Position numbers and translations under genes: made by a program. Positions 36,054 to 46,494 of a stretch of DNA of 64,000 nt are shown piece by piece (the first letter of the stretch is position 1; each line of letters opens with the position of its first letter). Below the pieces are notes generated by a model that saw nothing but the letters and a program-made list of their open reading frames with translations, was not told the origin of the DNA and ran no database searches. Source of the DNA: Tubulanus polymorphus (taxonomy: Eukaryota > Nemertea > Palaeonemertea > Tubulaniformes > Tubulanidae); the NCBI RefSeq assembly GCF_964204645.1, contig NC_134029.1, positions 6,457,001-6,521,000 of the forward strand. The letters are read 5' to 3'.

Positions 36054-37711
36054 TTATGTCATAACAGGTCGTTGTTCTCGTAACCAATCCACAAATTCAT
36101 CTAACATCACAGGCCCTGAAAAATGAATGAAATTACAAGACACTTTGAAGCTAAAGAAGGCATTATAAAAAAAAACTAAATTAAACTAGGACAGAAAATG
36201 ATTCATCAGAAATCAACGGTAAATTTACTTACAGGCACCATCTTCGTCATAATTTGACAGATCTGGTTGGATTGTTCGGCTAAATTCTAGAACGTTACAC
36301 CACTGATCTTTGTTAATAACTTTATATTTTGATTGCTGAAATAACGAAACACAATCATTCGTACATTGTAATAATGTTTCACATTTTTTATGGTCGAAGA
36401 AATCGAAGAAAAACAACAGAAAAATGTTTCGAGACATACGTACTTCTAAAAATTGATAAAAAGAACTATATAAAACCCAGTGCTTTCCCAGTAACAATTG
36501 AAGCATAGCTTTTGACAATTCTATATCCATACTTCGTTGTTCTTTATCCTGAAATGGAAATGTTTTGTCTAATCAGATTAAGAAATAGAGATTTTTCAAA
36601 GAAGGACACGATTTCATTAAACTACAAATCTGTGATTATATTTTATTCCTCCAACAAGTTTAAACACCTTTATGAAACATATGTAACTTACCCTTGCAAA
36701 ATCGAATGCATATCTGTAAATATTTTTAAACATCGTGGAATCATCTAGAAGTGATCGGAGGTAGGTGAACTTGCCTCGCAATTTCTCTAAATTATCACAT
36801 CTGCAGCAAAATAGAATTAAACCATTATTTTGTTCATTGCATGGATCAATTTTTGATTCACATAGACAATCAGTGACTGAACAATATTCAAGGATGTGAG
36901 GCAAGATTTTGAAATTTTCTCATTTTTCCACACCAAAAACGGGATTCTTCACATTCGTTCATACCAAAAACAGAATTTTTCAGCAGGGACATATAGGCCT
37001 ACCTAACGCAAGTTCTTCAATTTCAACCAGGTTTTATGCAAGAATTGCATAAAAAAACTTGTTTAAAAGACAAGGTAACAATTTTGACCTGTAATTGGGG
37101 TCTACAAATCAATGACTGACACATTTTTGCACATCTCATCCATGCAATACTATATTATAAATACGTCATGATTAGCATTCTTACTGAAGCTCTGTCATTC
37201 CTTTCAGCCATTCTGTCAACGTAAAAAATCCCATTTGTTTGGCATCTAGTTTATATGCTAATGACAACATCACGATCTAAAAAGGAAAGTTAATGGTTTC
37301 AATCATAAAGGGCAGAAGAAATTCCAAAAGAAATAGGCTAGGGTCCAGTTCCACAAAAAAGTTTAAAATTTAAAAATACTAACATCCTCTGGTTCAACGC
37401 CTAAATCTTTGCAGAATGTCTCCATCCCTTCAGGAGTGACAACATCCTCATCTGAACCTGCGTATTGGTGAAACCAGGCAATACAGCTTTTAGAACTGAA
37501 GGAAGACTCATCCTGTGAACGAGAGCTCCTTTTATTTGCACCATTACTGAAATACATAAAAAACAAAGTTCATGAAATAGGAAATAAGAAGTTTACCATA
37601 GACATTGTCATCAGCAATACTTTACTAAGTCCCTTACCCAGAAATTTTCGGTCGTTTGCTTTTCGGCTCATCAAACCCGGGTGAATTGCGTCTTCGTCTT
37701 TGCATCGGCAT
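36054..37711 (-). CDS. DCUN1D5: DCN1-like protein (DCUN1D5/DCUN1D4 type), cullin neddylation co-E3
   Basis: DCUN1D proteins bind a cullin and the NEDD8-loaded E2 and promote cullin neddylation. Exons in transcript order: 37711-37638, 37546-37384, 37276-37185, 36800-36692, 36548-36444, 36335-36233, 36115-36054 (TAA); 235 residues (human DCUN1D5 about 237). The start [12 protein letters not shown] resembles the short basic start of DCUN1D5. Next come [68 protein letters not shown] and [17 protein letters not shown]. The final [18 protein letters not shown] holds the conserved Asp/Ala/Asp surface used by cullins. If the leader exon ends at 38151 (donor GTAAGTAC), an in-frame TAA precedes this ATG, which supports the start. 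DCUN1D4 and DCUN1D5 are close; the length favours D5. Confidence 0.94.
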
Positions 37712-37733
37712 ATCTCCAGTCTCCTGTGATGCT

Positions 37734-39014
37734 CTGTAATAATATTCATAAAACAACTGCAAGATTTGAATGTACGGTAACAGGGCCATCGAAATGAGGG
37801 CAGCCACAACATTTTTTGAAGAGGTGCGGTAATTCAATGCGGGGATGTTTGAAATCAATAAAAAAATTTCTAGGGTAGGCCCCAAGACAAAATTGGTGGG
37901 CTTCCCACCGGTCAAGTGATTGCAGAACAGTGAACCAGTTCAACAGAAAACTCGATAAAGGCCCAACGAAAATTTTTCCTTCCAACTGATCTGGGTAGAA
38001 TGTATCTGATTCCAGCATCGGTAGATTTAGGCTATGGTACAATTGAATATCATCAGACTCAAGAGTGCCATGGCATAAGAACAGTAACTATTTTGTTTAT
38101 GAAATTTGCCATTTATTTGTCCAAATTTACTTGACAACCCATGTACTTACAAGAGCTGTTATCGTTAACTGACTGACTGACTTGTAAAAAATAATTCTGG
38201 TCGACTAGCGTGTTCCTGGTCACTTTCAACTTTCTTCATTCATTCAGCTCAGGTAAGTGTTGATTCGGGTTGGTTAGGCGAAATTTGCTCGCGATCGAAG
38301 CACTGAAAAGTGAAAATTTCGAAAAGACATTTGTAACTTCACTTATTTAGTTGAGAGATGTGCCCAGGCGATTGAGGGCGAGTCGACTGAAACGAATTAT
38401 AACGACGTAGAGCAAGAATAACAGACTAAAGACTTATGCGGCTTTGACTGTCTAGCCTACGTTGTCAAAGAAAGAAGACACTCCACACTTTTTTGGTTAT
38501 ATTGCTTGCTTCTGGGTTCAAGTCAATCATTCCTGTTGCGACAGCTTAAAAAGACAACATTGCATCTACCGATATTTACCGGTTAAAAGTGCTCAACTTG
38601 TCATGTAATGGTTCTGTTTTCGGGACACAATGTTGTTGACTTGGAAGTATTGAGGAGCGTAGCTAGCTAAAACATTATCGAATATACCCGATAAACTGAT
38701 TAGCAAGTGCTGCCACCTCTTACAAATCCGAACATCGGCACTAAAATTCATTTTTGTCAGTAAAATTTACACTCAAATCCTTTAATTGCAAATCGCATGA
38801 TTTTTGTGAATTAACGGGGTATTATTTTATTGAATATATGAAAGTTTTTTAGTAGTGTCATTTTGAGAATTTATGCCGTGACCGCGAAATACGGAAACCC
38901 GGAAGTTTGCCGTTAATTGAATTGAATTGTCCAAAAAAAAACGACCGAACGCTTCGACGCTTTTGCGTAATTAGGTCGTTATCCATTTTAATTTGAACTC
39001 ATAAATCCAACAAA
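37734..39014. promoter_or_regulatory. Divergent promoter region, DCUN1D (-) and SERF (+)
   Basis: About 1.3 kb between the first coding exons of two divergent genes. A minus-strand donor at 38151/38150 suggests a DCUN1D leader exon of about 38.15-38.3 kb. Next to SERF, 38880-38985 is richer in CpG ('gaccgcgaaatacgg', 'cgaacgcttcgacgc'). No TATA box is obvious. Confidence 0.45.
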
Positions 39015-39566
39015 ATGACACGTAAGACAATGATTTTTGTCCTCAATTTTTATCTATCTTCTAATTTAGTTTTATCTTCGACTGGGTTCTGGGTAGTCTG
39101 TGTGACGTACACTTGTCAATCATCGTAAACCGTGGCCTTCCTCCATTTCGAATATTCAGCCGCTTGTGTTGAAAAAGTGACTATCTAGTGATTCTCATTC
39201 AGGGGGAAATCAGCGCGAGAAGGCGAGAGAAAAGAATCTGAAGAAACAACAACAAACGGCTAAATCGAAAAAATCACCGGGTGACGGCAACAAAACGAAC
39301 GAACTCACCTCGCGAAAAGAGAGGTAAGAAATATGGCATTCCTTTTTTACTTTTGCGCCACGCTATGTTCCAGTCCATCTTACTTACGTCAGTAAAGTAT
39401 TTTCATCAAAAAACCATATCCAAAATGCTATTTGAATTTCAACATATGTCAATTCTTTTGTTAATTCATTTTTAGGGATGCAGATATAATGCGGCAGAAA
39501 CAACAAAAAGCGCTGGAGAAGAAGCAGTCAGATTCTGGCGGGGCAGCTGGTGGGTCGTCGAAATAG
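39015..39566 (+). CDS. SERF: Small EDRK-rich factor (SERF / MOAG-4 family)
   Basis: Exons 39015-39021, 39203-39323 and 39476-39566 (TAG), 72 residues. The product starts MTRGNQREKAREKNLKKQQ, nearly the invariant family start MTRGNQRE-AR-KN-KK. It continues with a Lys/Ser/Gly-rich linker, then SRKERDADIMRQKQQKALEK and a short Gly/Ser tail. SERF proteins are small, charged and disordered, and promote amyloid aggregation of other proteins (MOAG-4 in C. elegans, SERF1A/2 in human). Only seven bases of coding sequence lie in exon 1, as expected for this family. AATAAA at 40809-40814 gives a 1.2-kb 3' UTR. The gene converges on SMN. Confidence 0.95.
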
Positions 39567-41721
39567 AATAATATTTCTGAATGGTTATCAAAAAACAACT
39601 GAAGATATTGATTGGATAGATTGGGGGGGGGGGGACTATTTTTGTGGCTGTTTGTTCACGTCAACTATGGGCGAGGGGGTTGATATAACATAGGTGTGGG
39701 GCAATTGGAAGACTTTGTGTACCTTGTGAAAATATCTCTTACCGGTAGTCTAGACCTTGAAAAAAAATTTGTAATTTTTATTATTTGGCCGCAAATAACT
39801 GTATCTCGTATGTTACCATTGTAATTAAGAAAGCAAGTTAAAAATACCGAACTCGAAGCTCTCTTTATATCAGAATGTTAGATTTTCCCACTACATTGGG
39901 ATATATGCATGCATGTAGAATTTTGCTTTCATTGGTATTCTTCGAAGAATATTTTGAAGTTTGCCATATTCATAATGCTGGCGCTGCATGGTAACAGTAG
40001 TATACTTGTATTTTTGCTTGTAAAATATATATATGGGAATATTTTTGGGATCAATAGATTGCAAATAATCATTCACTCATTAAAATATGTTCATGTTTTC
40101 ACATCATTTATGCATTTCATTTTCATCCAAGACAACTGCCTTATCGTGTCGAGTGCTGGCAAGCTTTATTGAAGCTCAGTCTAGTGATAAAAATAGTGAA
40201 AATAATGTTGCCAAATAGTGAGTAGATAGAAAAGTTCAGTCACTGAAGTGTGTCGATTGTAAACTGGCCCAGAACTCGCTTCCAAGTGACTGGTGCTGAT
40301 ATCGTAACTCGCAATGATTGAAGACAGTTATCTTTTCAAATAGAGTCAAAACGGTGTGAGTCTGGCTGTGGAACTCAGCGCCTGGTTTCCAATAAACATT
40401 TACGTAATACTCCCTTGAATCGATACATTGTACCGCATATATGTAAGCTACTTGATATAAACAAACCACAGGTCACAAATAGTCCCATCGGCCGGATTAT
40501 GATATTGAAATATATTTTTCTGACCATATTCATGAAGAACAGTATGTTTGAGATATCACTCATGCTTAACGAGACAAATCTTGTGAAGATTCAAGAAATT
40601 CAACTCGAGTAAAGTACTGTACATAATAAGTATGTTTGTTTCTTTCGACCCAGACTAACTCCCATTCCAATTGGATATCTCATCAATTCATTGCTATCTG
40701 ATCATTTCATTGTATTAATTTTTTATATGTGTGATTTTCATGGAAATAGGATCTATTTGGTGCTTGCTTAATTGCACTGTATATTTGTGTATAATTCCAT
40801 TTCATTGTAATAAAACCCATATTGCTCATCATTTCAATTGAAATTAAGTCACTTTTAATTTTTTTGTCGCTGTAAAATCAAAATGGTCAAACAGGCCCCC
40901 CTACACAGGACATAGACTTATGGTATGGTAGGCTCGATCCTTCTAGAGCAGGAAATTATTGCTGTGAAAAGTGAACAAGATTTTTCTAGCAAGAAGGGAT
41001 GTCACAAACTTCACCAGTGCTAGTTTACTTACTGTATTTGTTTGTCATTGTATGTAGAGTCAACCCCTGATATACCACCCTCATTTATAACACCGGTGTA
41101 TATCTCTAGACAAATATATGATAAAACACCCCGATATACCGCCAAAATCGTTCTGCACCGATGTGGGCGGTGTGTATCGGGGTTGACTATGTTGATTCAA
41201 AAAACAATTATTCGATTCAATCAATTGACCAGGACACAAATGTAATTGTGTTGCAACATGTGTGCAGTTTTTTTTAACAATTTTTAAATCATGCATCATT
41301 GTAACGGCTGTGGGTCTTGTCAAAGGTTATAAATCACAATTGACAATGTAAACATCTCGGTGACACTTGTGCAGCAAACAATTATCCTACTGTAAATTGA
41401 TTCCACGTGTCTAGCACACAAATCACCAGACTTCGTCGTATCAACCAACCTCATCATAGATGTCAAACAGAAATCAAAAATCAAAATGAACAGATCTTTA
41501 TTTAAAAGTTTTTGCAATTTTTTTTACAATTCGTTTTTTACTGTTTTGAAAATATATATCCTATGAAAGACTAAATAATGTTGAACACATGAGATGCATT
41601 TTCGAATCTAATCTCGATTCTACAAAAATGGCGAAAATAAAAAGAACCATGTCATTCTTAACAATGAATTACGTATCATTAATGATAACTTGTAAATTGT
41701 TCGCATTTGGATATTAGTTTG
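39567..41721. other. SERF and SMN 3' UTRs and the gap between them
   Basis: SERF 3' UTR runs right to AATAAA at 40809. The SMN 3' UTR runs left, with a minus-strand poly(A) signal (TTTATT on +) at 41498-41503. A run of about 11 G lies near 39625. An inverted-repeat element occupies 41058-41188. No coding exon. Confidence 0.5.
41058..41188. mobile_element. MITE with AGTCAACCCC inverted ends
   Basis: Left AGTCAACCCCTGATATACCA and right TGTGTATCGGGGTTGACT are inverted repeats; the core repeats 'atataccgcc'/'ataacaccgg'. About 130 bp, Tc1/mariner-pogo style, non-coding. Confidence 0.55.
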
Positions 41722-44700
41722 CTACCGCCCATCTCGCCTACTCGATTTTCCATCGCGCAAACCCTGCAACAAATGCCAAAATTTAAAACATAAGACAACA
41801 GGGAGACCTAGAATAAGTGGAAGGCTGTGGTCCAGAAGAAAAAAAAAGGCATTGCTAGGATAGAGCAGCCATGTCACTGGCCACCAGCAGGTCGTTCCCT
41901 TGGTATTAGATATTTTTTGAAGAAATAAACCCAAAAAGATACAATTTCAAAGAAGATGAGTGTCAAACTAATAGTTTTCACACAATCTCTGGACGAAAAG
42001 GGCAAACTCGAAGGGACGACAGGCAGGGGTCCAAACCACGAGAACATCCCCCTAAATCCGCCCCTGGACAAACATAACCACAAAGGAATTTCAGAAGACA
42101 AGAAGTTATTAAAATCGAGGGTAATAACCTGGTAATATCCAGTGTGGTATCCACTCATATACCACGACATCAGCATACTGCACAACGCTTCATTATCCAG
42201 ATCAGAGATATCCTCCGAAATCGGAGGTGGTGGCGGAGGAACCATTGCATTTCTCTGTAAAACAAAATATCATTAATTAAGCAACATCCGAATTATGAAT
42301 AATAGTTTACATGGATCTTGGTTAAATGGACCCAATATTTCATCAGAATTAAGTGAAAATCCAGATTGAAAAATCCAACTTCAGTAAGTTCTGTAGTTAC
42401 AAGTAAATGGTTCCGCATCATTAAGTTCCAACCCACAGTTTTTCCAATTTTGTAGCCATCCCTTAATGCTTGCCGTCGCTAGCTATGTTCACATACATAA
42501 ACTGGACATTTCCCACAAAATAGCTCCATATCATAAATCAAAGTAAGGTACATACCATATGCCCCGTACTGTAAGCGTTCCATGGCGGGAATACTGCAGG
42601 GGGAACAGGTGCCTGAAATGTGTCAAAATTACATCACAAACATGAAAATGATATCAAACGTCTAAAGATCTGATTTTCATAACCAAACCTTGAGATACTT
42701 ACAGACATGGGAAACGATGGTGGCATCATGGGATACTGAAATGGCATGTTGGTTCTGTGACTTGATTTCTTTCCACCTTTACCTCCACTTTTACCCTTTT
42801 TGTAATAAGCTGGACTCGGGTGTCCTCCATGAGTGCAATCCATTGATTCGCTCTGTAATAAGCCAAGCAAATGAATATATAATTAGTTTCTCAAGATCAC
42901 TTCACTTTTATGAAAACATGTACAGCACATTGGATAGCGCAGAGACTGTAAATATTCCTGTGTTGGCCGCATATCAAATTGAGTATCAAAGGAAACGCAA
43001 TTGTCTCTCCAAAGAGATTCATTAGAAAATTAACTTGCTTAAATTTCTACAGAAGCCAGGCCCATAGCATGGGCAGAGAGCACCCTCCTTACAAAAAATT
43101 TACCAATAGCTCTGGAAGATTTTGACTGTAGCTTGTAACACCACTGCCAACATGTCTGAGAATGCATCTACGATCATTTAGATTTCAAAATACATTCTGC
43201 GGAATATGCCCCTGACCCTAGCGGACCACATAACGACCCTGAAAACAATATCTACCTCTGAGGCAGTCTGGTTTAACAAACAATCTTCATTTGTCATATA
43301 AAATTCCCCGGGAGGCAAAAGATCCGCGATATTGATGTCTTCTTCATTCTCGTAGTTGGTATAACGAACTGTACAAGTTTTGGAGTCGTTATCGATGGCG
43401 ACAATTTTTGCTGGGTACACGCTTTGATCTTCGCTGAATATGGCTCGACACATGTCACCGACCGCCCAATGATCCCGCTGAAACAGAAAGAACTTAATGA
43501 TGATTAATAATGAAGCTCTTATAGCACTCAATTTGACAATATAACCTAGTGAGTAATCTGTCTGTGGTTTAGTTTCACGATCTGATATTTTCACTGTTGG
43601 TATAAGCCTAGTCAGTAATTTGTCTGTGGTTTAGTTTCACGATCTGATATTTTCACTGTTGGTATAAGCCTAGTCAGTAATCTGTCTGTGGTTTAGTTTC
43701 ACGATCTGATATTTTCACTGTTGGTATAAGCCTAGTCAGTAACCTGTCTGTGGTTTAGTTTCACGATCTGATATTTTCACTGTTGGTATAAGCCTAGTCA
43801 GTAATCTGTCTGTGGTTTAGTTTCACGATCTGATATTTTCACTGTTGGTATAAGCCTAGTCAGTAATTTGTCTGTGGTTTAGTTTCACGATCTGATATTT
43901 TCACTGTTGGTATAAGCCTAGTCAGTAACCTGTCTGTGGTTTAGTTTCACGATCTGATATTTTCACTGTTGGTATAAGCCTAGTCAGTAACCTGTCTGTG
44001 GTTTAGTTTCACGATCTGATATTTTCACAAGCTCATCCGATTATAAAAAGCTTACCACCAATGATTAGGTAACTAACTAGTATAAGCCCATCCCGTTATA
44101 TAAAAGGTTACCACCAACTAATTTGTAACTAATCAGCCAGGCTACTCAGAGGGCTTTACAGGAGAGGCATGTGTTGCCCAGGACACTATAGAAATGTGCA
44201 TGTAATGTAGGGATTGAACCCATGACCAGACTCCCCAGAGTCCAATGCTTTAACCATTCACCCACAATGCTTCCACAGTATTGTAAATTGAATGAACACA
44301 GAAGAGGACTACAATTCAATCACTCAGGGGCCAGTTGCATAGATTTAAGACCAGTCTTAAGATCAACTTAGTTCTGTAGCCAATCTAGCAACTTCAGTCC
44401 AGTGTGAAGTTTAAAGACCACGGTTGGAATTAAGTCACGACTGTGCAACTGGGCCCAGAATCAGATTATCTGCAGTAGTTTTACCAGTTTCTCCCTCACA
44501 CATACCTCGTTATCGTGAACTGCTTTCTTCATTTTACGTCGATTATTTCGACGGTGTTTCTTAACATTTGTTTGTGCTTGTTGCTCGGATGATTTATCAG
44601 CAACATCCCCATTACACATCTGGGCCTTGATTAAAAGATATAAAGCTGAGAAAATTAACATTTGTCGGGTTTGGCAAGTTTTCTACATAATCAGCCTTCT

Positions 44701-45484
44701 GTGGTAGGTTTCGATTGGTCTCTCTCTCCCTTCTAGCGTGTTCGATTTCATCAGAATATGCTCTACCTATTCCAGAATCCCATATTCTGTTTACTCGATA
44801 AAAGATAAAGCCAGTAGAGGATTTGTAATCGAGAATTACTATTTGATTCCTAAATAGGAATATATTCAATCGAAGCCTGCTTTAGTCAACTGAATCTATG
44901 GCCATCATATGTGTATACAAACCTTCATCCTGTTGACTGCTCTATCATAAGCTTTAATTAACGCTGTATCGTCCCATACATCACTATCTTCACTCTGTAA
45001 AATATAACGATAATTGAAAGACAGAAGCTAGCGCCATTCAACTTGGCAAAAAAAGACGTTTGACGTAGTCTGACATAAGTAATCATAACCCTCTCTGTCA
45101 TCTCTTGCCATTCGGCTGTTTCGCCATTTTGCTGGATTGATATCAGGACTCTTGAAGCAATGAGAAAGATAATGACGTTACTCTTGATGATAGCACTTGT
45201 CAATTCTTATCTGTAAAGAGCTTCATATATCGGACCCGTATTTTTCATTCAGATGGACCGGGATGTGGCGCCCCCTAGGTTGAATGCTACGATGAAATTA
45301 CGCGCAAGTTATTGGCAAATCAACCAGGTTAGATAACACTGGGATTAAAAACAATCACTTTAGTCGTACAATATATATCATTCGAGTTAGAATCAAGCAT
45401 TAAACTGACAAAAATGATAATGGCGCACGTTACCTGGTCGTCTCCTCGTCGAAATATTACTCCCGAACTTTCAGCGGCGGACAT
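41722..45484 (-). CDS. SMN1: Survival motor neuron protein (SMN)
   Basis: SMN with Gemins loads Sm rings onto snRNAs. Exons: 45484-45434, 44994-44923, 44625-44506, 43477-43256, 42852-42703, 42612-42556, 42254-42129, 41763-41722 (TAG); 279 residues, all in phase 0. Residues 1-17 (VIFRRGDDQ) and 18-41 ([20 protein letters not shown]) form the Gemin2-binding N-terminus. Residues 42-81 end in a Lys/Arg-rich stretch. The Tudor domain is at about 82-140; Y102, Y120, Y123 and N125 match the human cage, but human W102 is F95 here. A Pro run is at 230-235. The YG box [16 protein letters not shown] (250-265) drives oligomerisation. The last exon encodes [13 protein letters not shown]. The exon-3 acceptor could be 6 nt later (44619). 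Confidence 0.97.
43548..44028. repeat. 62-bp minisatellite in SMN intron 3, about 7.8 copies
   Basis: Unit starts 'agtcagtaatttgtctgtgg' and ends 'ctgttggtataagcct'. Copies begin at 43548, 43610, 43672, 43734, 43796, 43858, 43920 and 43982 (last one truncated at 44028). They are nearly identical except at one site: aaTCtg, aaTTtg or aaCCtg in the order C, T, C, CC, C, T, CC, CC. The exact period and recurring variant order suggest recent unequal exchange or conversion. Confidence 0.95.
44195..44285 (-). repeat. tRNA-derived SINE-like fragment in SMN intron 3
   Basis: Read on the minus strand, 'gtgggtgaatggttaaagca' resembles an A box, and 'gggttcaatccc' a B box and T arm about 45 nt later. 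There is no proper acceptor-stem pairing or anticodon loop, so it is unlikely to be a working tRNA. Confidence 0.45.
44328..44456. mobile_element. MITE, GGGCCAGTTGC family, in SMN intron 3
   Basis: Left 'gggccagttgcatagattt' and right 'cgactgtgcaactgggccc' are inverted; the interior 'taagaccagtcttaagatca' is self-complementary. About 130 bp; sister copy at 3498-3640 in PCM1. Confidence 0.75.
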
Positions 45485-46494
45485 TTTGGAAATGCGTAAT
45501 AGTTGGATTTGGACTTTGGAAAGAACTATTAGACTGTAACAATATCCAACATGGTCGCCATGAAGAAAAATCCCGAAATTTTTAGGTTTTCTTTCTGATA
45601 GAAATGTAAGATCTAGCGATGCCCAGACCTTTTAGATAATCGTCTATTACAAGAAATATATCTGTTTCAAATTCAATCTTCAAAACGCAACGGACTGGCT
45701 GTAATAACAATTTATATAGGCCTAAAATCATTGCAAACCTTACAGTTTTACACACCACCATAAGATTTGCTGTTGTTTGAAATTAAAAAGAAGGAACCTG
45801 CTGATTTTTTTTTGTACAAAATGAATTTATCCGGTCAATAATAGTCTTCCACCAGCCAGGGCGAACTTTGGTTATTGTAATTTTGTGAACTAAATTGAAT
45901 TTCGAAATTGAATTTCGCTTAGTCCGATAGTCCGAAAAGTGAAGCATGCAACGCAACCGTGTGAGCACGATGGTCGCTTTAGTTCGGACCTATCTCAGTT
46001 CTAAGATGGCTGATGCTACGGCATGTGTAACGTAGTAAGATCAAACATATTGCATTCGATTATTACTAGCTCCAACTTGGGACGAAATCCAAAGTTACCC
46101 TAAGGCAATAACCCCTTTTTAGCCTTGTCTTTTAGCCTTGTCAGCTAGTGCTGATTTTGATTCCACTGAAAACATTTTCTAGTGTTTAGGTATAACAATT
46201 CCAGGTGTGGCCGATGTGATGCATGTGTGTTCTTCGGCCTGGGCACGCTGTCTAGGTCACCTTCCCACTCTGTGGCACTAGAGCGTTATTAAAGGATAGG
46301 CCTAAGGGTTTTAGGGTTATGGTTAGGTAGATATCGACCTAACCATTTGCTAGATTAGGCACATCTTAACTGAAGTCACTCTTATCATTTTTTGTAGGCG
46401 GTATTGGAATCATGAGATGTAAAAAGCTCTGAGAGTAGATATTTATTTTCTTAATTGACATTTGATCAGAAAAAAGAAGAAACTTTTTGCCAAG
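45485..46494. promoter_or_regulatory. Divergent promoter region, SMN (-) and SUGP1-like (+)
   Basis: One kilobase between two divergent start codons. 'aagatggc' at 46003-46010 and 'tggtcgccat' at 45554-45563 resemble YY1-type sites common in housekeeping promoters. A donor GTAAGATC after 46034 and an acceptor TTTGATCAG ending at 46469 suggest a leader intron for the plus-strand gene. The leader may carry a short upstream frame from 45969. Confidence 0.45.

Noticed and set aside
37746-38042. 98-codon minus-strand frame upstream of DCUN1D
   Set aside because: It overlaps the DCUN1D leader intron, lacks a family match and is not in phase with DCUN1D. An in-frame stop precedes the DCUN1D ATG when the leader exon is joined.
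43548-44028. CRISPR-like regular repeat array
   Set aside because: The units are contiguous 62-bp tandem copies with no unique spacers, in a eukaryotic intron: a minisatellite.
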